Assembly: GCA_964522015.1 (NCBI GenBank)
Contig: CAZFST010000005.1
Coordinates: 1 to 64,000, forward strand
From: QQWI01 sp964522015
Lineage (GTDB): Bacteria; Bacillota; Clostridia; Peptostreptococcales; Acidaminobacteraceae
Direction: 5' to 3'
DNA length: 64,000 nucleotides
In this document: piece by piece, positions 26,823 through 35,211 of the stretch
Numbering within the stretch: the stretch's first letter is position 1
Layout of the letters: every line of letters begins with the position of its first letter
The notes under the pieces: model-generated
Told to the model about the DNA's origin: nothing
The model's database searches: none
What the model saw: the letters and a program-made list of their open reading frames with translations, nothing else
Made by a program: the position numbers and the translations under genes

Positions 26823-27887
26823 TTAAATCATCACCCGTCTAACATAAGGGGATGTCGCAAGGGATAAGAGTGCACCGTATTCTAAATTAAAGGTAACTGT
26901 GTCCCCCACTTCAAGACCAGGTGCGTCAGTCACATCCATAATCAAATGGTCAGAAGAAGCCCCAATAATCTCGATTCTTGAATCCACAGGGATAAGATTA
27001 GACACGTTGACATCTTGTCTGCCAACGCTTAAAATGGCCCGTTTACGCAGGCCTTTATCTTCAAAGGTTGGCTTATTTCCAAATGCATCCATGCCGATTT
27101 CTCCAATTGGAATAGACGGTTTTTCTTTTAATTCAATAATTTCAGCAACCAATTGAAATGCATCTTGGAAGGTGCCTTCAATTACATCACCGTAGGCGGT
27201 TTCACGGCCAAGTACCAAGGCTTCCCCTAAGCGTAGGTTATTGATCCCTTCTGGCAGGCCTTGTCCCTCTGGTTGATCCAAGAGATAAAGACTCGAGGAA
27301 TTCCCCCCAGACACCATTGAAACTACCACACCATATTGGTCTTGCAACCTTTTAGCGAATGTGACCAACTGACTCAAATTCTCATTTTTTGGCACAACAC
27401 CGCCGTAGCATGTTAGGTTAACGCCCACACCGTAGATTTCGATGTTTTTGAGAGCTAGGATAGCAGTTACAGTGGCATCAAAATCCGTTGGCCAAATACC
27501 CTCACGAAGGTCACCAAGGTCGATCATCAAGATGATTTTGTGGGTTTTACCCTGGATTGCAGCTTCTTGATTAAGGGCTGTAATGGTTGCAATTTCAGAG
27601 TTCAAAGAGATATCCACGTAACGAACCACGTTTTGCGCCTCAGAAATCGAAGGCAATCTCAATAGTACCTTAGGTTGCGGGAAACTAGCCAAATTGGCTA
27701 AATTCACAATCCGTGAGTCAGCGAAAAAGTCCACCCCACCATTGGCGTAGCAGGCACTTATTTTTGAATCGGCGCAAAAAACCTTGGAAACCCCCATGAC
27801 AGTCAATCCCTTGGCATGACATTTATCAGTCAAGACACGGACATTCTGTGTCAATTTCTCTGCATTAATTAAAAGTTGTGGATACAT
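26823..27887 (-). CDS. orr: Ornithine racemase
   Basis: A 354-residue PLP protein of the alanine racemase N-terminal (YhfX/Orr) group. It converts L-ornithine to the D-ornithine used by OraSE. The PLP lysine lies in VMGVSKVFCAD, and VDFFADSRIVNL and VGVNLTCYGG follow in the barrel. The ATG at 27887 follows GGAGGTAATC. As last gene of the ornithine operon its substrate is supported by context; the Clostridium sticklandii enzyme is the characterised relative. Confidence 0.92.
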   Translation of the reverse strand: MYPQLLINAEKLTQNVRVLTDKCHAKGLTVMGVSKVFCADSKISACYANGGVDFFADSRIVNLANLASFPQPKVLLRLPSISEAQNVVRYVDISLNSEIATITALNQEAAIQGKTHKIILMIDLGDLREGIWPTDFDATVTAILALKNIEIYGVGVNLTCYGGVVPKNENLSQLVTFAKRLQDQYGVVVSMVSGGNSSSLYLLDQPEGQGLPEGINNLRLGEALVLGRETAYGDVIEGTFQDAFQLVAEIIELKEKPSIPIGEIGMDAFGNKPTFEDKGLRKRAILSVGRQDVNVSNLIPVDSRIEIIGASSDHLIMDVTDAPGLEVGDTVTFNLEYGALLSLATSPYVRRVMI

Positions 27888-27908
27888 GATTACCTCCATT
27901 TTTTAGGG

Positions 27909-27935
27909 GAGCCAGGGGGACGTGCACCGTGGCTC
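27909..27935. repeat. REP-like palindrome, short form
   Basis: This 27-base element runs from GAGCCAGGGGGACG to CACCGTGGCTC and is the exact reverse complement of the copy at 13628. It lies in the gap between the glmL-like gene and orr, inside the operon. Confidence 0.85.
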
Positions 27936-27951
27936 GTTTTTGCTTTCGCCT

Positions 27952-29322
27952 CTACATGCCCAAACTCTTGAGCATCAGCTTCAGGGCGGATTCTGGATGG
28001 ACCTTGCTCAGCACCCCAAGTGATGCCATAATATAGTCGTCATCAATGAGGATTTGCGCCTCTGGTGTTGGGTAGAGTCTGTCCCCTTTATTAGCCAGGG
28101 CCACCCCTTCCAAAAGGGCTTTTCGCTCTGGTAAGCGGGTCAGGGCACCACCTGTACCGACAATGTACTTGACGCTGGTCAGGTCTTTGCCGACTGCTAG
28201 GGTTTTAGTGGAACCACCGTACATTTTTCTAAAGCCACCAGCATGACGCTCAACAGCTCGTAATACCGCTTCTTTAGTAAGCCGTTCAACAAAAATTCTC
28301 TGTTGATGGGACTTTGGAATGGGTACATGATTGTCAATTAGGTGCTGGACCTCAGACTCTTCTAGCCCTAGATCTTTCACCAAACGCTCCATACCAATAA
28401 GTTCTACAATGTTGCGCATATTGATATAAACCCCTAGATCACCTTCAACTGTCCGTTTGGCAGTGGGTTCAGGACTCAATAAGATTCGATTGATTTCTTC
28501 AGACCCCTCCGTAACAGAGTGCAGGTCCGTTGTGGCACCACCCACATCAAATACGATTAGGTCCCCAATGGCAGATTTAAGAAGCTTTGCCGCTTCCATC
28601 ACAGACCCCGGAGTTGGAATAATCGGGCCATTGACAAGGTCCCTAACCTTAGACATGCCTGGTGCATGAACAATATGCTCTTCAAAAACATCCTGAATCA
28701 CTTTTCGCGTGGGTTCAACATTGAGCACATCGATTTTAGGATAGACGTTGTCTACGATATGAAGGAGGTTTAACTTGCCCGCTTCTTCAAATAACAATAG
28801 CACTTCTTCATGGTTTTCAATGTTACCAGCGTAGATCACGGGAACAGCCATATCTAGACTGAGTATTTTTTCGCAGTGGTCCAGAGCTGTGTCACGTTCA
28901 CCAAAATCAACCCCACCAGCTATAAGGATGATATTGGGGTTGATTTCTTTTATTTTTTGAAGATCTGTTCGGCGCATGCGCCCTGCGGTTACAAAGTGAA
29001 TATTGGCGCCGGCACCAAGGGCAGCTTCTTGAGCTGCTTTGGCTGTCATGTCATAAACAAGTCCATGGACGGTCATTTTAAGACCCCCAGCCGCTGAGCT
29101 GGTTGCCAATAGTTCCTTGTAATCAATATGGGATTTGCCCTGTCTAAAGGTAAAATCATCAATGGCAGCTTTTAACCCTATTGTCACATCCCCATCCAGT
29201 ACTGAGGTTGGCGCTTGACCCTGACCGATAAACTGAGGACTATCGGTGCCAATGCCGGTAAATCCGTTAACCACCGTGGTTGTGCTGCCGATTTCTGCAA
29301 CGAGTACGTCGATTTTCAACAT
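27952..29322 (-). CDS. GlmL-related ornithine degradation protein (mutase reactivation factor)
   Basis: A 456-residue MutL/GlmL-family protein with an actin-like ATPase fold: N-terminal VLVAEIGSTTTVVNGF (phosphate-1), central DLIVFDVGGATTDLHSV (phosphate-2) and VGTGGALTRLP. Relatives reactivate B12-dependent mutases whose cofactor is damaged. Here the partner should be OraSE, encoded directly upstream. A strong hairpin lies between oraE and this gene, suggesting lower expression than the enzymes. Confidence 0.88.
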   Translation of the reverse strand: MLKIDVLVAEIGSTTTVVNGFTGIGTDSPQFIGQGQAPTSVLDGDVTIGLKAAIDDFTFRQGKSHIDYKELLATSSAAGGLKMTVHGLVYDMTAKAAQEAALGAGANIHFVTAGRMRRTDLQKIKEINPNIILIAGGVDFGERDTALDHCEKILSLDMAVPVIYAGNIENHEEVLLLFEEAGKLNLLHIVDNVYPKIDVLNVEPTRKVIQDVFEEHIVHAPGMSKVRDLVNGPIIPTPGSVMEAAKLLKSAIGDLIVFDVGGATTDLHSVTEGSEEINRILLSPEPTAKRTVEGDLGVYINMRNIVELIGMERLVKDLGLEESEVQHLIDNHVPIPKSHQQRIFVERLTKEAVLRAVERHAGGFRKMYGGSTKTLAVGKDLTSVKYIVGTGGALTRLPERKALLEGVALANKGDRLYPTPEAQILIDDDYIMASLGVLSKVHPESALKLMLKSLGM

Positions 29323-29350
29323 CTGCTCACCCCGTTTTTCAAGAAAGCCT

Positions 29351-29390
29351 TAAAAACTGGGCGCCTATAATTAGGCGCCCACTGTTTTTT
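29351..29390 (-). terminator. Intra-operon attenuating hairpin between oraE and the glmL-like gene
   Basis: GGGCGCCTA and TAGGCGCCC form a 9-bp GC-rich stem around a 4-base loop, with AGTTTTTAAGG behind it on the minus strand. Partial termination here would give more OraSE than reactivase and racemase. Confidence 0.75.
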
Positions 29391-29398
29391 ATTATTTT

Positions 29399-31609
29399 TT
29401 ATTTCATTCCCAACATTTCCATTTTACGCTTCACTAGGAATGTCGCAACATGTGTTCCTTTGTCGTAACGACCAAAACCTTGGTCCATGCCGTTAGCACG
29501 GGCGATTTCTGGAGATACTTGCGTACCGCCAGCACAAATGATCAGCTTATCACGGACGCCTTTTTCGATGGCATACTCGTGGATGCGCTTCATGTTTTTG
29601 TAGTGAACATCATCGTGTGAGATGATGGTAGAAGCAAGAATAACGTCTGCATCGTGCTCAATCGCAGCATCTACCAATTTTTCAATTGGGCAAGATGTGC
29701 CAAGGTATTCAGCGTCAATGCCAAACTTCTCGATACCGCCATGCTTGATGTCGATAACTTCTCTTAGACCAACTGAGTGCTCATCTTGGCCAACAGTAGC
29801 AGCAACAACTTTTAAACCTTGGTTCTTAACGAATGCACGGATTTCATCATCGCTAAGGATTTCTGGGATTGGTGGAATCACCAATTTGTTCATATCCACA
29901 GCAAAATCAATTTTGCCTTTTACTTGAACTCTAGTACCTTCAGAAGGGTGCATCATTTCTGAGTGAATCACTTCTGGGTCTTTCATGTTCATGTGCTTAG
30001 CAAATTCAAGAGCTGCAAATTCAGCAGTACGCTGATCTGTTGGCAAGAACAGTTCGCATGTTACAGTACCATCAGCCAACCATTCTACTTCTGGCTTAAG
30101 CATGTTGGTATTGCGGTAAGCCTCTGTTTCAGCCATACGGACATTAGCATTGTCTGTTTCGTCAAGCTCATCGATAAAGATGATTTTGTCTGGATCTTCA
30201 AGTGTACAACCGCCAATAAGGGCAGATGGATTAGCAACTGCTGATGGGTCATACTGAGCCACGTTGTTATTGCCGTAGTGGGCAGTAACAGGTGCCATGT
30301 AATCTTCGTCTCTTAGGTAAACAGCACCTGCACCAATACCGCCGTCGATTTTTCTAGCGATACCGTCGCCGTTTCTTTCTGGGAACATACCAGAGTCTAC
30401 AAAGCTACCTTTTTCAACTGATTCAAAGTAACCGCCCATTTCAATCATGCTTTCAAGGAACAAGATTGAACGTTCTTTTAACTCACGAACTTTTTCTGGC
30501 AAGAAGCCTTCTTTTCTAAGCTCGACCATGCTAAGAAGATCGTCCATAGAAACAAGTGTTTGTTTTGCAGTGTCGCAAGCTTCGATATTGTACATGTGCC
30601 AAGGAACATTACGGCCTTCATCTGGTGTAATTGTCGATTGGATATCAGCATGGGTCAATCTTGAAATCACCATGTTCATAACGTGAGTAACAGTTGCTTC
30701 ACGGTTTGAAGATGTGATGTATTTTGTGTTCATTTGTGCACGCATTTTGTATTCATCAAAGAATTCTCTAAGGGCTACTGCGTATGGTAAGTCAAACTTC
30801 AAACATGGGGCTGGTGCAGCTGTTGGCGGCACTGTTGACAAACAGATGTTTGATTTTTTCATGCCAACTTTGTGTGAGAACAAGGCATTGATACCATGTT
30901 GAACCATGAGTTCAGGCATGACTTTCCAAGCGTCTCTTGCAGTTGCATTGGCATTGTGAGCGCCGTCGATTTGAGCGATATCAGCCCAAGTCATAAGGGT
31001 CTTAGACTCAGCAGCATCGATAAAAGAACGAACCATGTTGACGTTTCTGTAAAGAACGTTATACTGTGGGTCTTGGTGAGCGCCGTTTACGCCTTCTTCT
31101 GCAAACATAACAGCGATATCTGGACCAGCTGCGCCTGAGATATATGAATGGTAATTGATTGGACGGCCAACTTCAGCTTCGATCAAATCAAGTGCTTTTC
31201 TGTGGGCACGAACTTGCTTTCTTGTGATTGGAACGCCGCCAATACCCTGTGGCGAACCTTCAATCAAGCCATCAAAGTGAGACTGACCAGCTGTACGGAT
31301 CACCATGATATGGTCAGCACCGTGCCAAGCAGCCATACGCATACGGCGTATATCATCTTCAAAACGACCAGAAGCGATTTCTGTTGTGATGGTTTCAATT
31401 GGCTGTGGGTCCAAGTTGTCAAAGTATTGAGCAGCTGGAATGCCGATGCCATTTTTAAGTGGTGTAGAGCACTGTTGGTACTCAAACTTACCCATTTTCA
31501 AGTTTTCTTGTTTTTCTCTCCATACCCAACCACGTCGGGTAGGTCTGTAGCTTTCAAGGTCTTGAAGTATTTCTCGCACGTCCATTTTGTTTTCAGGTAT
31601 TAGGCTCAT
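29399..31609 (-). CDS. oraE: D-ornithine 4,5-aminomutase, large subunit
   Basis: A 736-residue adenosylcobalamin- and PLP-dependent subunit that moves the amino group of D-ornithine to give 2,4-diaminopentanoate. The C-terminal Rossmann domain holds DEHSVG near 609, the DxHxxG B12-ligand motif. Lysine 622, 11 residues after the ligand histidine, is in the position of the PLP lysine of the C. sticklandii enzyme. It overlaps the oraS stop by one base (TAATG). Confidence 0.97.
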   Translation of the reverse strand: MSLIPENKMDVREILQDLESYRPTRRGWVWREKQENLKMGKFEYQQCSTPLKNGIGIPAAQYFDNLDPQPIETITTEIASGRFEDDIRRMRMAAWHGADHIMVIRTAGQSHFDGLIEGSPQGIGGVPITRKQVRAHRKALDLIEAEVGRPINYHSYISGAAGPDIAVMFAEEGVNGAHQDPQYNVLYRNVNMVRSFIDAAESKTLMTWADIAQIDGAHNANATARDAWKVMPELMVQHGINALFSHKVGMKKSNICLSTVPPTAAPAPCLKFDLPYAVALREFFDEYKMRAQMNTKYITSSNREATVTHVMNMVISRLTHADIQSTITPDEGRNVPWHMYNIEACDTAKQTLVSMDDLLSMVELRKEGFLPEKVRELKERSILFLESMIEMGGYFESVEKGSFVDSGMFPERNGDGIARKIDGGIGAGAVYLRDEDYMAPVTAHYGNNNVAQYDPSAVANPSALIGGCTLEDPDKIIFIDELDETDNANVRMAETEAYRNTNMLKPEVEWLADGTVTCELFLPTDQRTAEFAALEFAKHMNMKDPEVIHSEMMHPSEGTRVQVKGKIDFAVDMNKLVIPPIPEILSDDEIRAFVKNQGLKVVAATVGQDEHSVGLREVIDIKHGGIEKFGIDAEYLGTSCPIEKLVDAAIEHDADVILASTIISHDDVHYKNMKRIHEYAIEKGVRDKLIICAGGTQVSPEIARANGMDQGFGRYDKGTHVATFLVKRKMEMLGMK

Positions 31610-31986
31610 TAGGCACGACCTCCTTTAAAGATTGCTACTGCATCATCCCAGTGCTGTCCATCGATCATTTGTAATCCAGCTTCTCTGATTGAAAGGTTCT
31701 TTTCTTTAGCAATGCGGTAAACCACATGGCCAACACCTTTGCCCATAAGACCGCGGTCGATGGCGCCATCTACCAATGGCTTAACTTCCAAGCTGCTAAA
31801 GCCCATTCTTAAAAGAACAGAACGTTCAACAGATGGTGATGTATGCGTTTTAGCAAGGTCCAAAAGTGGGTCTGTGATTTGCTCAATCAAATCCCAAAAT
31901 TTTGCTTTAAGTTGTTCGTCTGTCAAGTCCGCAAGGTGGGACCGTCTTTGTTCAAAATCGTCTTCTCTGACTAATAATCCTTTCAT
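31609..31986 (-). CDS. oraS: D-ornithine 4,5-aminomutase, small subunit
   Basis: A 125-residue helical partner of OraE with the family sequence REDDFEQRRSHLADLTDEQLKAKFW and MGKGVGHVVYRIA. It is needed for a stable, active aminomutase. Overlapping stop/start with oraE ensures 1:1 translation. A 78-base gap separates it from ortB. Confidence 0.96.
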   Translation of the reverse strand: MKGLLVREDDFEQRRSHLADLTDEQLKAKFWDLIEQITDPLLDLAKTHTSPSVERSVLLRMGFSSLEVKPLVDGAIDRGLMGKGVGHVVYRIAKEKNLSIREAGLQMIDGQHWDDAVAIFKGGRA

Positions 31987-32064
31987 GCTTAACCTCCATT
32001 GATATCGAATACTTGAGTCTATCTCAAGTTTATTTAAAGTGCTTATCTTGTGGCGCTTTAGCTT

Positions 32065-33468
32065 CTATAGCCCAGCTAAAATCTCACGAACATGGGCTTC
32101 ATCCGTATTGGCTTCAATTGCCAAGTAAGCCAAATCTTCAGCGGTTAAATCTGCAACCGGTGTATCTTTGATGGCATTTTTAACAGAAGAGATTTTTAGT
32201 TTTTCCATATCCAAATCTCTTGCTTTCATCATGCTTGGGTGCTCTGGCATAATAATATTCACACCAGGGACCTCATCGTCAGGATTGCCAAAGAAAATGT
32301 CAATCCCATTATCTCTTGCAAAGCTTAACTGTGGCTGAATGTGCTTGCCAGCCCCTGTGTATTCTGTTTCTTGCACCACGATAATCTGGTCTTCGTTCAT
32401 GTCCTGGGCAATGGCAAATGCAGCAACAAGTGCTGTATTACCAGCTGGTCCACGCTCTAAACCTTCAAGTTGCGCCAAGGCTTCTGTCATATAAAACACT
32501 TCGCCCTGTTTAACCAGTACGTAACGGTCCATATAGCGAAGGGGTCTTGCCGCAGATCTTGGTACATCTGAACGGTCTGGCATTGTGGTAAAAGGTACAC
32601 CGAATCCCGTATGTCCCGTTGTAAACGACTTTCGGTTAAACTGCTGATCTGATGCCATGTGTAGACCCGAAAGATCCACACTCGCAGCCACGATTTGCGT
32701 ATCAAGAGCCCCAGCTTTAATGAGACCTCTGGCCGTTCCAGTCAAATTACCACCACCTGCATTGGTACACACCACCACGTCTGGATCTCTACCTACGCGC
32801 TCACGCATTTGCATAGCCAGTTCGTAGCCCAGTGTCTCAACACCAGCAATACCAAAAGGTGTGTAAAGTGATGCGTTAAAGTAACCGGTGTCTTCAAGGA
32901 GGGATAAAAAGGTGTAAAAGAGTTCTGGACCAACGGTTAACTGAATAACCTCGGCGCCGTAAGCCTCGCAGGCTCTGGCTTTTTCAATGATTTCTGGTTG
33001 ACCTACCCCTTTAGAATCAAAGCACTCTTGAACGATAATGCATTTTAGCCCGTGCATAGCAGCTTGTGATGCCACCGCTGCGCCGTAGTTGCCACTTGTG
33101 GCGGCAATAACCCCTTTATAACCCAGTTTTTTTGCATGATACACAGCATTTGCAGCACGTCTGGCCTTGAAACTCCCAGATGGGTTACCCGCTTCGTCTT
33201 TGATAAAGATACGAGCCCCTTTACCAGGAACAGCAAGCTGACGAGCAAGTGCTGTCATATTTTTGAGTTCGAAGATTGGCGTATTGCCAACACCGGTGTC
33301 CCCTTGAATCCGCTGCATTTCTTCAAGTGTATAGCCGGTTTCCTTCATCATTTTTTCGTAATCAAAGCCGATGCCAGCATTTTCAAATGTGGCGTAGTCA
33401 ATGCCCACGGCTTGTTTCATAATTTCGTTTCTGCGGCTTAGTACCCCTTGGTATGTCATGTCTTTCAT
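32065..33468 (-). CDS. ortB: 2-amino-4-ketopentanoate thiolase, beta subunit
   Basis: A 467-residue PLP protein of the threonine synthase-like fold type II (GNPSGSFKARRAANAVY with the PLP lysine, TNAGGGNLTGTARG phosphate loop). With OrtA it splits 2-amino-4-oxopentanoate with CoA into alanine and acetyl-CoA. ATG at 33468 overlaps the ortA stop (TGATG); a GTG one codon upstream is also possible. Confidence 0.95.
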   Translation of the reverse strand: MKDMTYQGVLSRRNEIMKQAVGIDYATFENAGIGFDYEKMMKETGYTLEEMQRIQGDTGVGNTPIFELKNMTALARQLAVPGKGARIFIKDEAGNPSGSFKARRAANAVYHAKKLGYKGVIAATSGNYGAAVASQAAMHGLKCIIVQECFDSKGVGQPEIIEKARACEAYGAEVIQLTVGPELFYTFLSLLEDTGYFNASLYTPFGIAGVETLGYELAMQMRERVGRDPDVVVCTNAGGGNLTGTARGLIKAGALDTQIVAASVDLSGLHMASDQQFNRKSFTTGHTGFGVPFTTMPDRSDVPRSAARPLRYMDRYVLVKQGEVFYMTEALAQLEGLERGPAGNTALVAAFAIAQDMNEDQIIVVQETEYTGAGKHIQPQLSFARDNGIDIFFGNPDDEVPGVNIIMPEHPSMMKARDLDMEKLKISSVKNAIKDTPVADLTAEDLAYLAIEANTDEAHVREILAGL

Positions 33469-33767
33469 CACTGTTGACCTCCAAAAAGCATAGCTCTAAG
33501 CTGCTTGCCGATTTGAAATATTTCTGGCACGTGTTTCCCGAATGAATGGGTGTATGTCGGTGCCACTTCAACCAATGCCCCCGTCACATGACGGCCGGTA
33601 ATGGTCTCAATGGTAACAGTATCTTCTAGTTCACCGTCTGCTAGTAAAAAGCCCCGTACACGCATTTCCAGGGGACACTTTCTAGTGTCCTCTGGGGCTT
33701 GCGGCGCACGCTCTTCTGGTGTTAGAACCACTGCATAGACGGTCACATAATCTCCAATTTTGGCCAT
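33468..33767 (-). CDS. ortA: 2-amino-4-ketopentanoate thiolase, alpha subunit
   Basis: A 99-residue small subunit (GDYVTVYAVVLTPEERAPQAPEDTRKCPLEMRVRGFL, then TGRHVTGALVEVAPTYTHSFG), family length, directly between ord and ortB. The order ord-ortA-ortB-oraS-oraE equals that of characterised clostridial ornithine clusters. Confidence 0.94.
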   Translation of the reverse strand: MAKIGDYVTVYAVVLTPEERAPQAPEDTRKCPLEMRVRGFLLADGELEDTVTIETITGRHVTGALVEVAPTYTHSFGKHVPEIFQIGKQLRAMLFGGQQ

Positions 33768-33803
33768 GTTGACCCCTTTCTGCTCGAACGTTATGTTTAA
33801 GGC

Positions 33804-34859
33804 TTAAAGCAAGTTTTCGATTCTGTCTCTCATGTCGCCCATGATCGCTCTTGGCACAGGAAGGTCAAGCATTGTCTTAAGACCAGGTGATGCGTTGATG
33901 ATTTGTGGAATCATATTGACGCACATTGCAATTGTACCAAGGCCACCTTCTGTTTCAGGCTTGATTGCCATATTGATTTCTGGGCTACCTTTAAGTGTGA
34001 TGTAGTCACCAGTGAAGACGCCAACTTGCTCTGGCTCGATTTGTTGTGGGTGGTACATGTCAATTAGAACTTCGCCACCGACATAACCTTGACCAGTCAT
34101 GTTAACACCTGTTACATGGCCAGCTGCAGCAAAACCGTGTGGTGATTTTCTGTCTACATCTGTCACGATTGGAGCCATTTGTGTTTTGATATCTTCAACT
34201 TTCCAACCTACTGCATCGCCGATCATTGTGATTGATTCAGCAAAACCAACGTGGCCAGCCATTGTACCGTTTTCAACTTTTTCCATAAACTCAGAAACTA
34301 CCATGCCAACCCCCTGCTCTTCCATTACCGTGTGGCCAAATGGAGAAAGTGAGTTGATACGCTCTGCTTTAACAGACTCAAGATTTGTCATTGCGCCAGT
34401 CAAGATAACCACTAAAAGGTCCATGATCAGACCTGGGTTGATGCCTGTGCCAAGGATAGAAACCCCATTTGCTTTAGCAATTTTGTCAAGCTCATTAGCA
34501 AGGTCTGGATTTTGTGCATGTGGATAAGCCATTTCTTCCGCAGTAGAAATAACATTCAATTTGTTTTCCAAGCAATATTTCAAACGTGGGAACGCTGATT
34601 TTGTAAATGAATCTGTTGCGCAAAGAACCACATCGCAGCAACCTTCAGTGATGACTTCTTCAACATTAGCACCAATGATTACAGGTTGTCTGTCCCCACG
34701 GCTAATGCCAATCACGTCATACATGTCTTTGCCAACACGGTCTTCGTGTCTGTCACATACTGCCACGATGTCAACGCCTTTTTTACCGGCAAGCATCACA
34801 GCCATACCACTACCCATTGCGCCAAAGCCCCAAATTGCAACTCTTACATTTCTTTTCAT
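33804..34859 (-). CDS. ord: 2,4-diaminopentanoate dehydrogenase
   Basis: A 351-residue NAD(P)-dependent dehydrogenase oxidising 2,4-diaminopentanoate to 2-amino-4-oxopentanoate. The Rossmann motif is AIWGFGAMGSGMA, followed by family blocks STAEEMAYPHAQNPDLANELD and GTGINPGLIMDLL. The ATG at 34859 follows GGAGG at 7 bases; a longer in-frame reading reaches into the sigma-54 promoter and is not used. First gene of the operon. Confidence 0.95.
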   Translation of the reverse strand: MKRNVRVAIWGFGAMGSGMAVMLAGKKGVDIVAVCDRHEDRVGKDMYDVIGISRGDRQPVIIGANVEEVITEGCCDVVLCATDSFTKSAFPRLKYCLENKLNVISTAEEMAYPHAQNPDLANELDKIAKANGVSILGTGINPGLIMDLLVVILTGAMTNLESVKAERINSLSPFGHTVMEEQGVGMVVSEFMEKVENGTMAGHVGFAESITMIGDAVGWKVEDIKTQMAPIVTDVDRKSPHGFAAAGHVTGVNMTGQGYVGGEVLIDMYHPQQIEPEQVGVFTGDYITLKGSPEINMAIKPETEGGLGTIAMCVNMIPQIINASPGLKTMLDLPVPRAIMGDMRDRIENLL

Positions 34860-34925
34860 CGCGTAACCTCCTAAATTGACGTACTCGCACCTCCAAATAG
34901 CACAAGCACTTATGCCAACCACTAT

Positions 34926-34942
34926 TGCAAGCATCGTGCCAA
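34926..34942 (-). promoter_or_regulatory. Sigma-54 (-24/-12) promoter of the ornithine operon
   Basis: Minus-strand TTGGCACGATGCTTGCA matches the RpoN consensus TGGCAC-N5-TTGC at every conserved base. It lies 67 bases before the ord start codon. Transcription from it requires an enhancer-binding activator. Confidence 0.9.
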
Positions 34943-35056
34943 CTTTTCAAGTCTCATCACCAGTTATTGGTGTATGGTTATGCATCGCATGTATATTTAT
35001 TCACAATTTCCATGGGTCAGTGCATCTTTAGCAATCGCTTTCCTAGGTCAAAAAGC

Positions 35057-35102
35057 AACCGCAAAATATTTTGCACACGTAAGTGCAAAATATTTTGCGG
35101 TT
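35057..35102. promoter_or_regulatory. Paired palindromic activator sites (UAS) upstream of ord
   Basis: Two identical 14-bp palindromes GCAAAATATTTTGC at 35061-35074 and 35085-35098 are centred 24 bp apart. They are enclosed by the outer inverted repeat AACC/GGTT, so the whole 46-bp block is itself near-symmetric. They sit about 120-160 bp upstream of the -24 box, the usual place for sigma-54 enhancer sites. Confidence 0.85.
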
Positions 35103-35177
35103 GATGGTGCTAATAGCACCCGTTTTTTAGGGCTAACACGAGCAACTCCAAGCAAAATCAATATCAGTACACCACGA

Positions 35178-35195
35178 GTGCAAAATATTTTGCAC
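35178..35195. promoter_or_regulatory. Third palindromic activator site
   Basis: GTGCAAAATATTTTGCAC is a perfect 18-bp palindrome containing the same 14-bp core as the pair at 35061 and 35085. It lies just beyond the stop of the RRNPP-like gene, about 240 bp upstream of the -24 box. Confidence 0.8.
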
Positions 35196-35211
35196 CATCT
35201 TTGTCATTTGC

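Noticed and set aside
31148..31603. 151-codon plus-strand ORF opposite oraE
   Set aside because: Antisense to a clearly conserved enzyme; composition is typical of a reverse-frame shadow.
34905..34922. Second possible -24/-12 element (TTGGCATAAGTGCTTG) just downstream of the main one
   Set aside because: It has T for C in the -24 box and the wrong spacing to the -12 GC; the element at 34926 is far better.
35106..35128. Small plus-strand hairpin GGTGCT/AGCACC followed by TTTTTT between activator sites
   Set aside because: It looks like a terminator, but no plus-strand gene or promoter leads into it; too little support for a small RNA.
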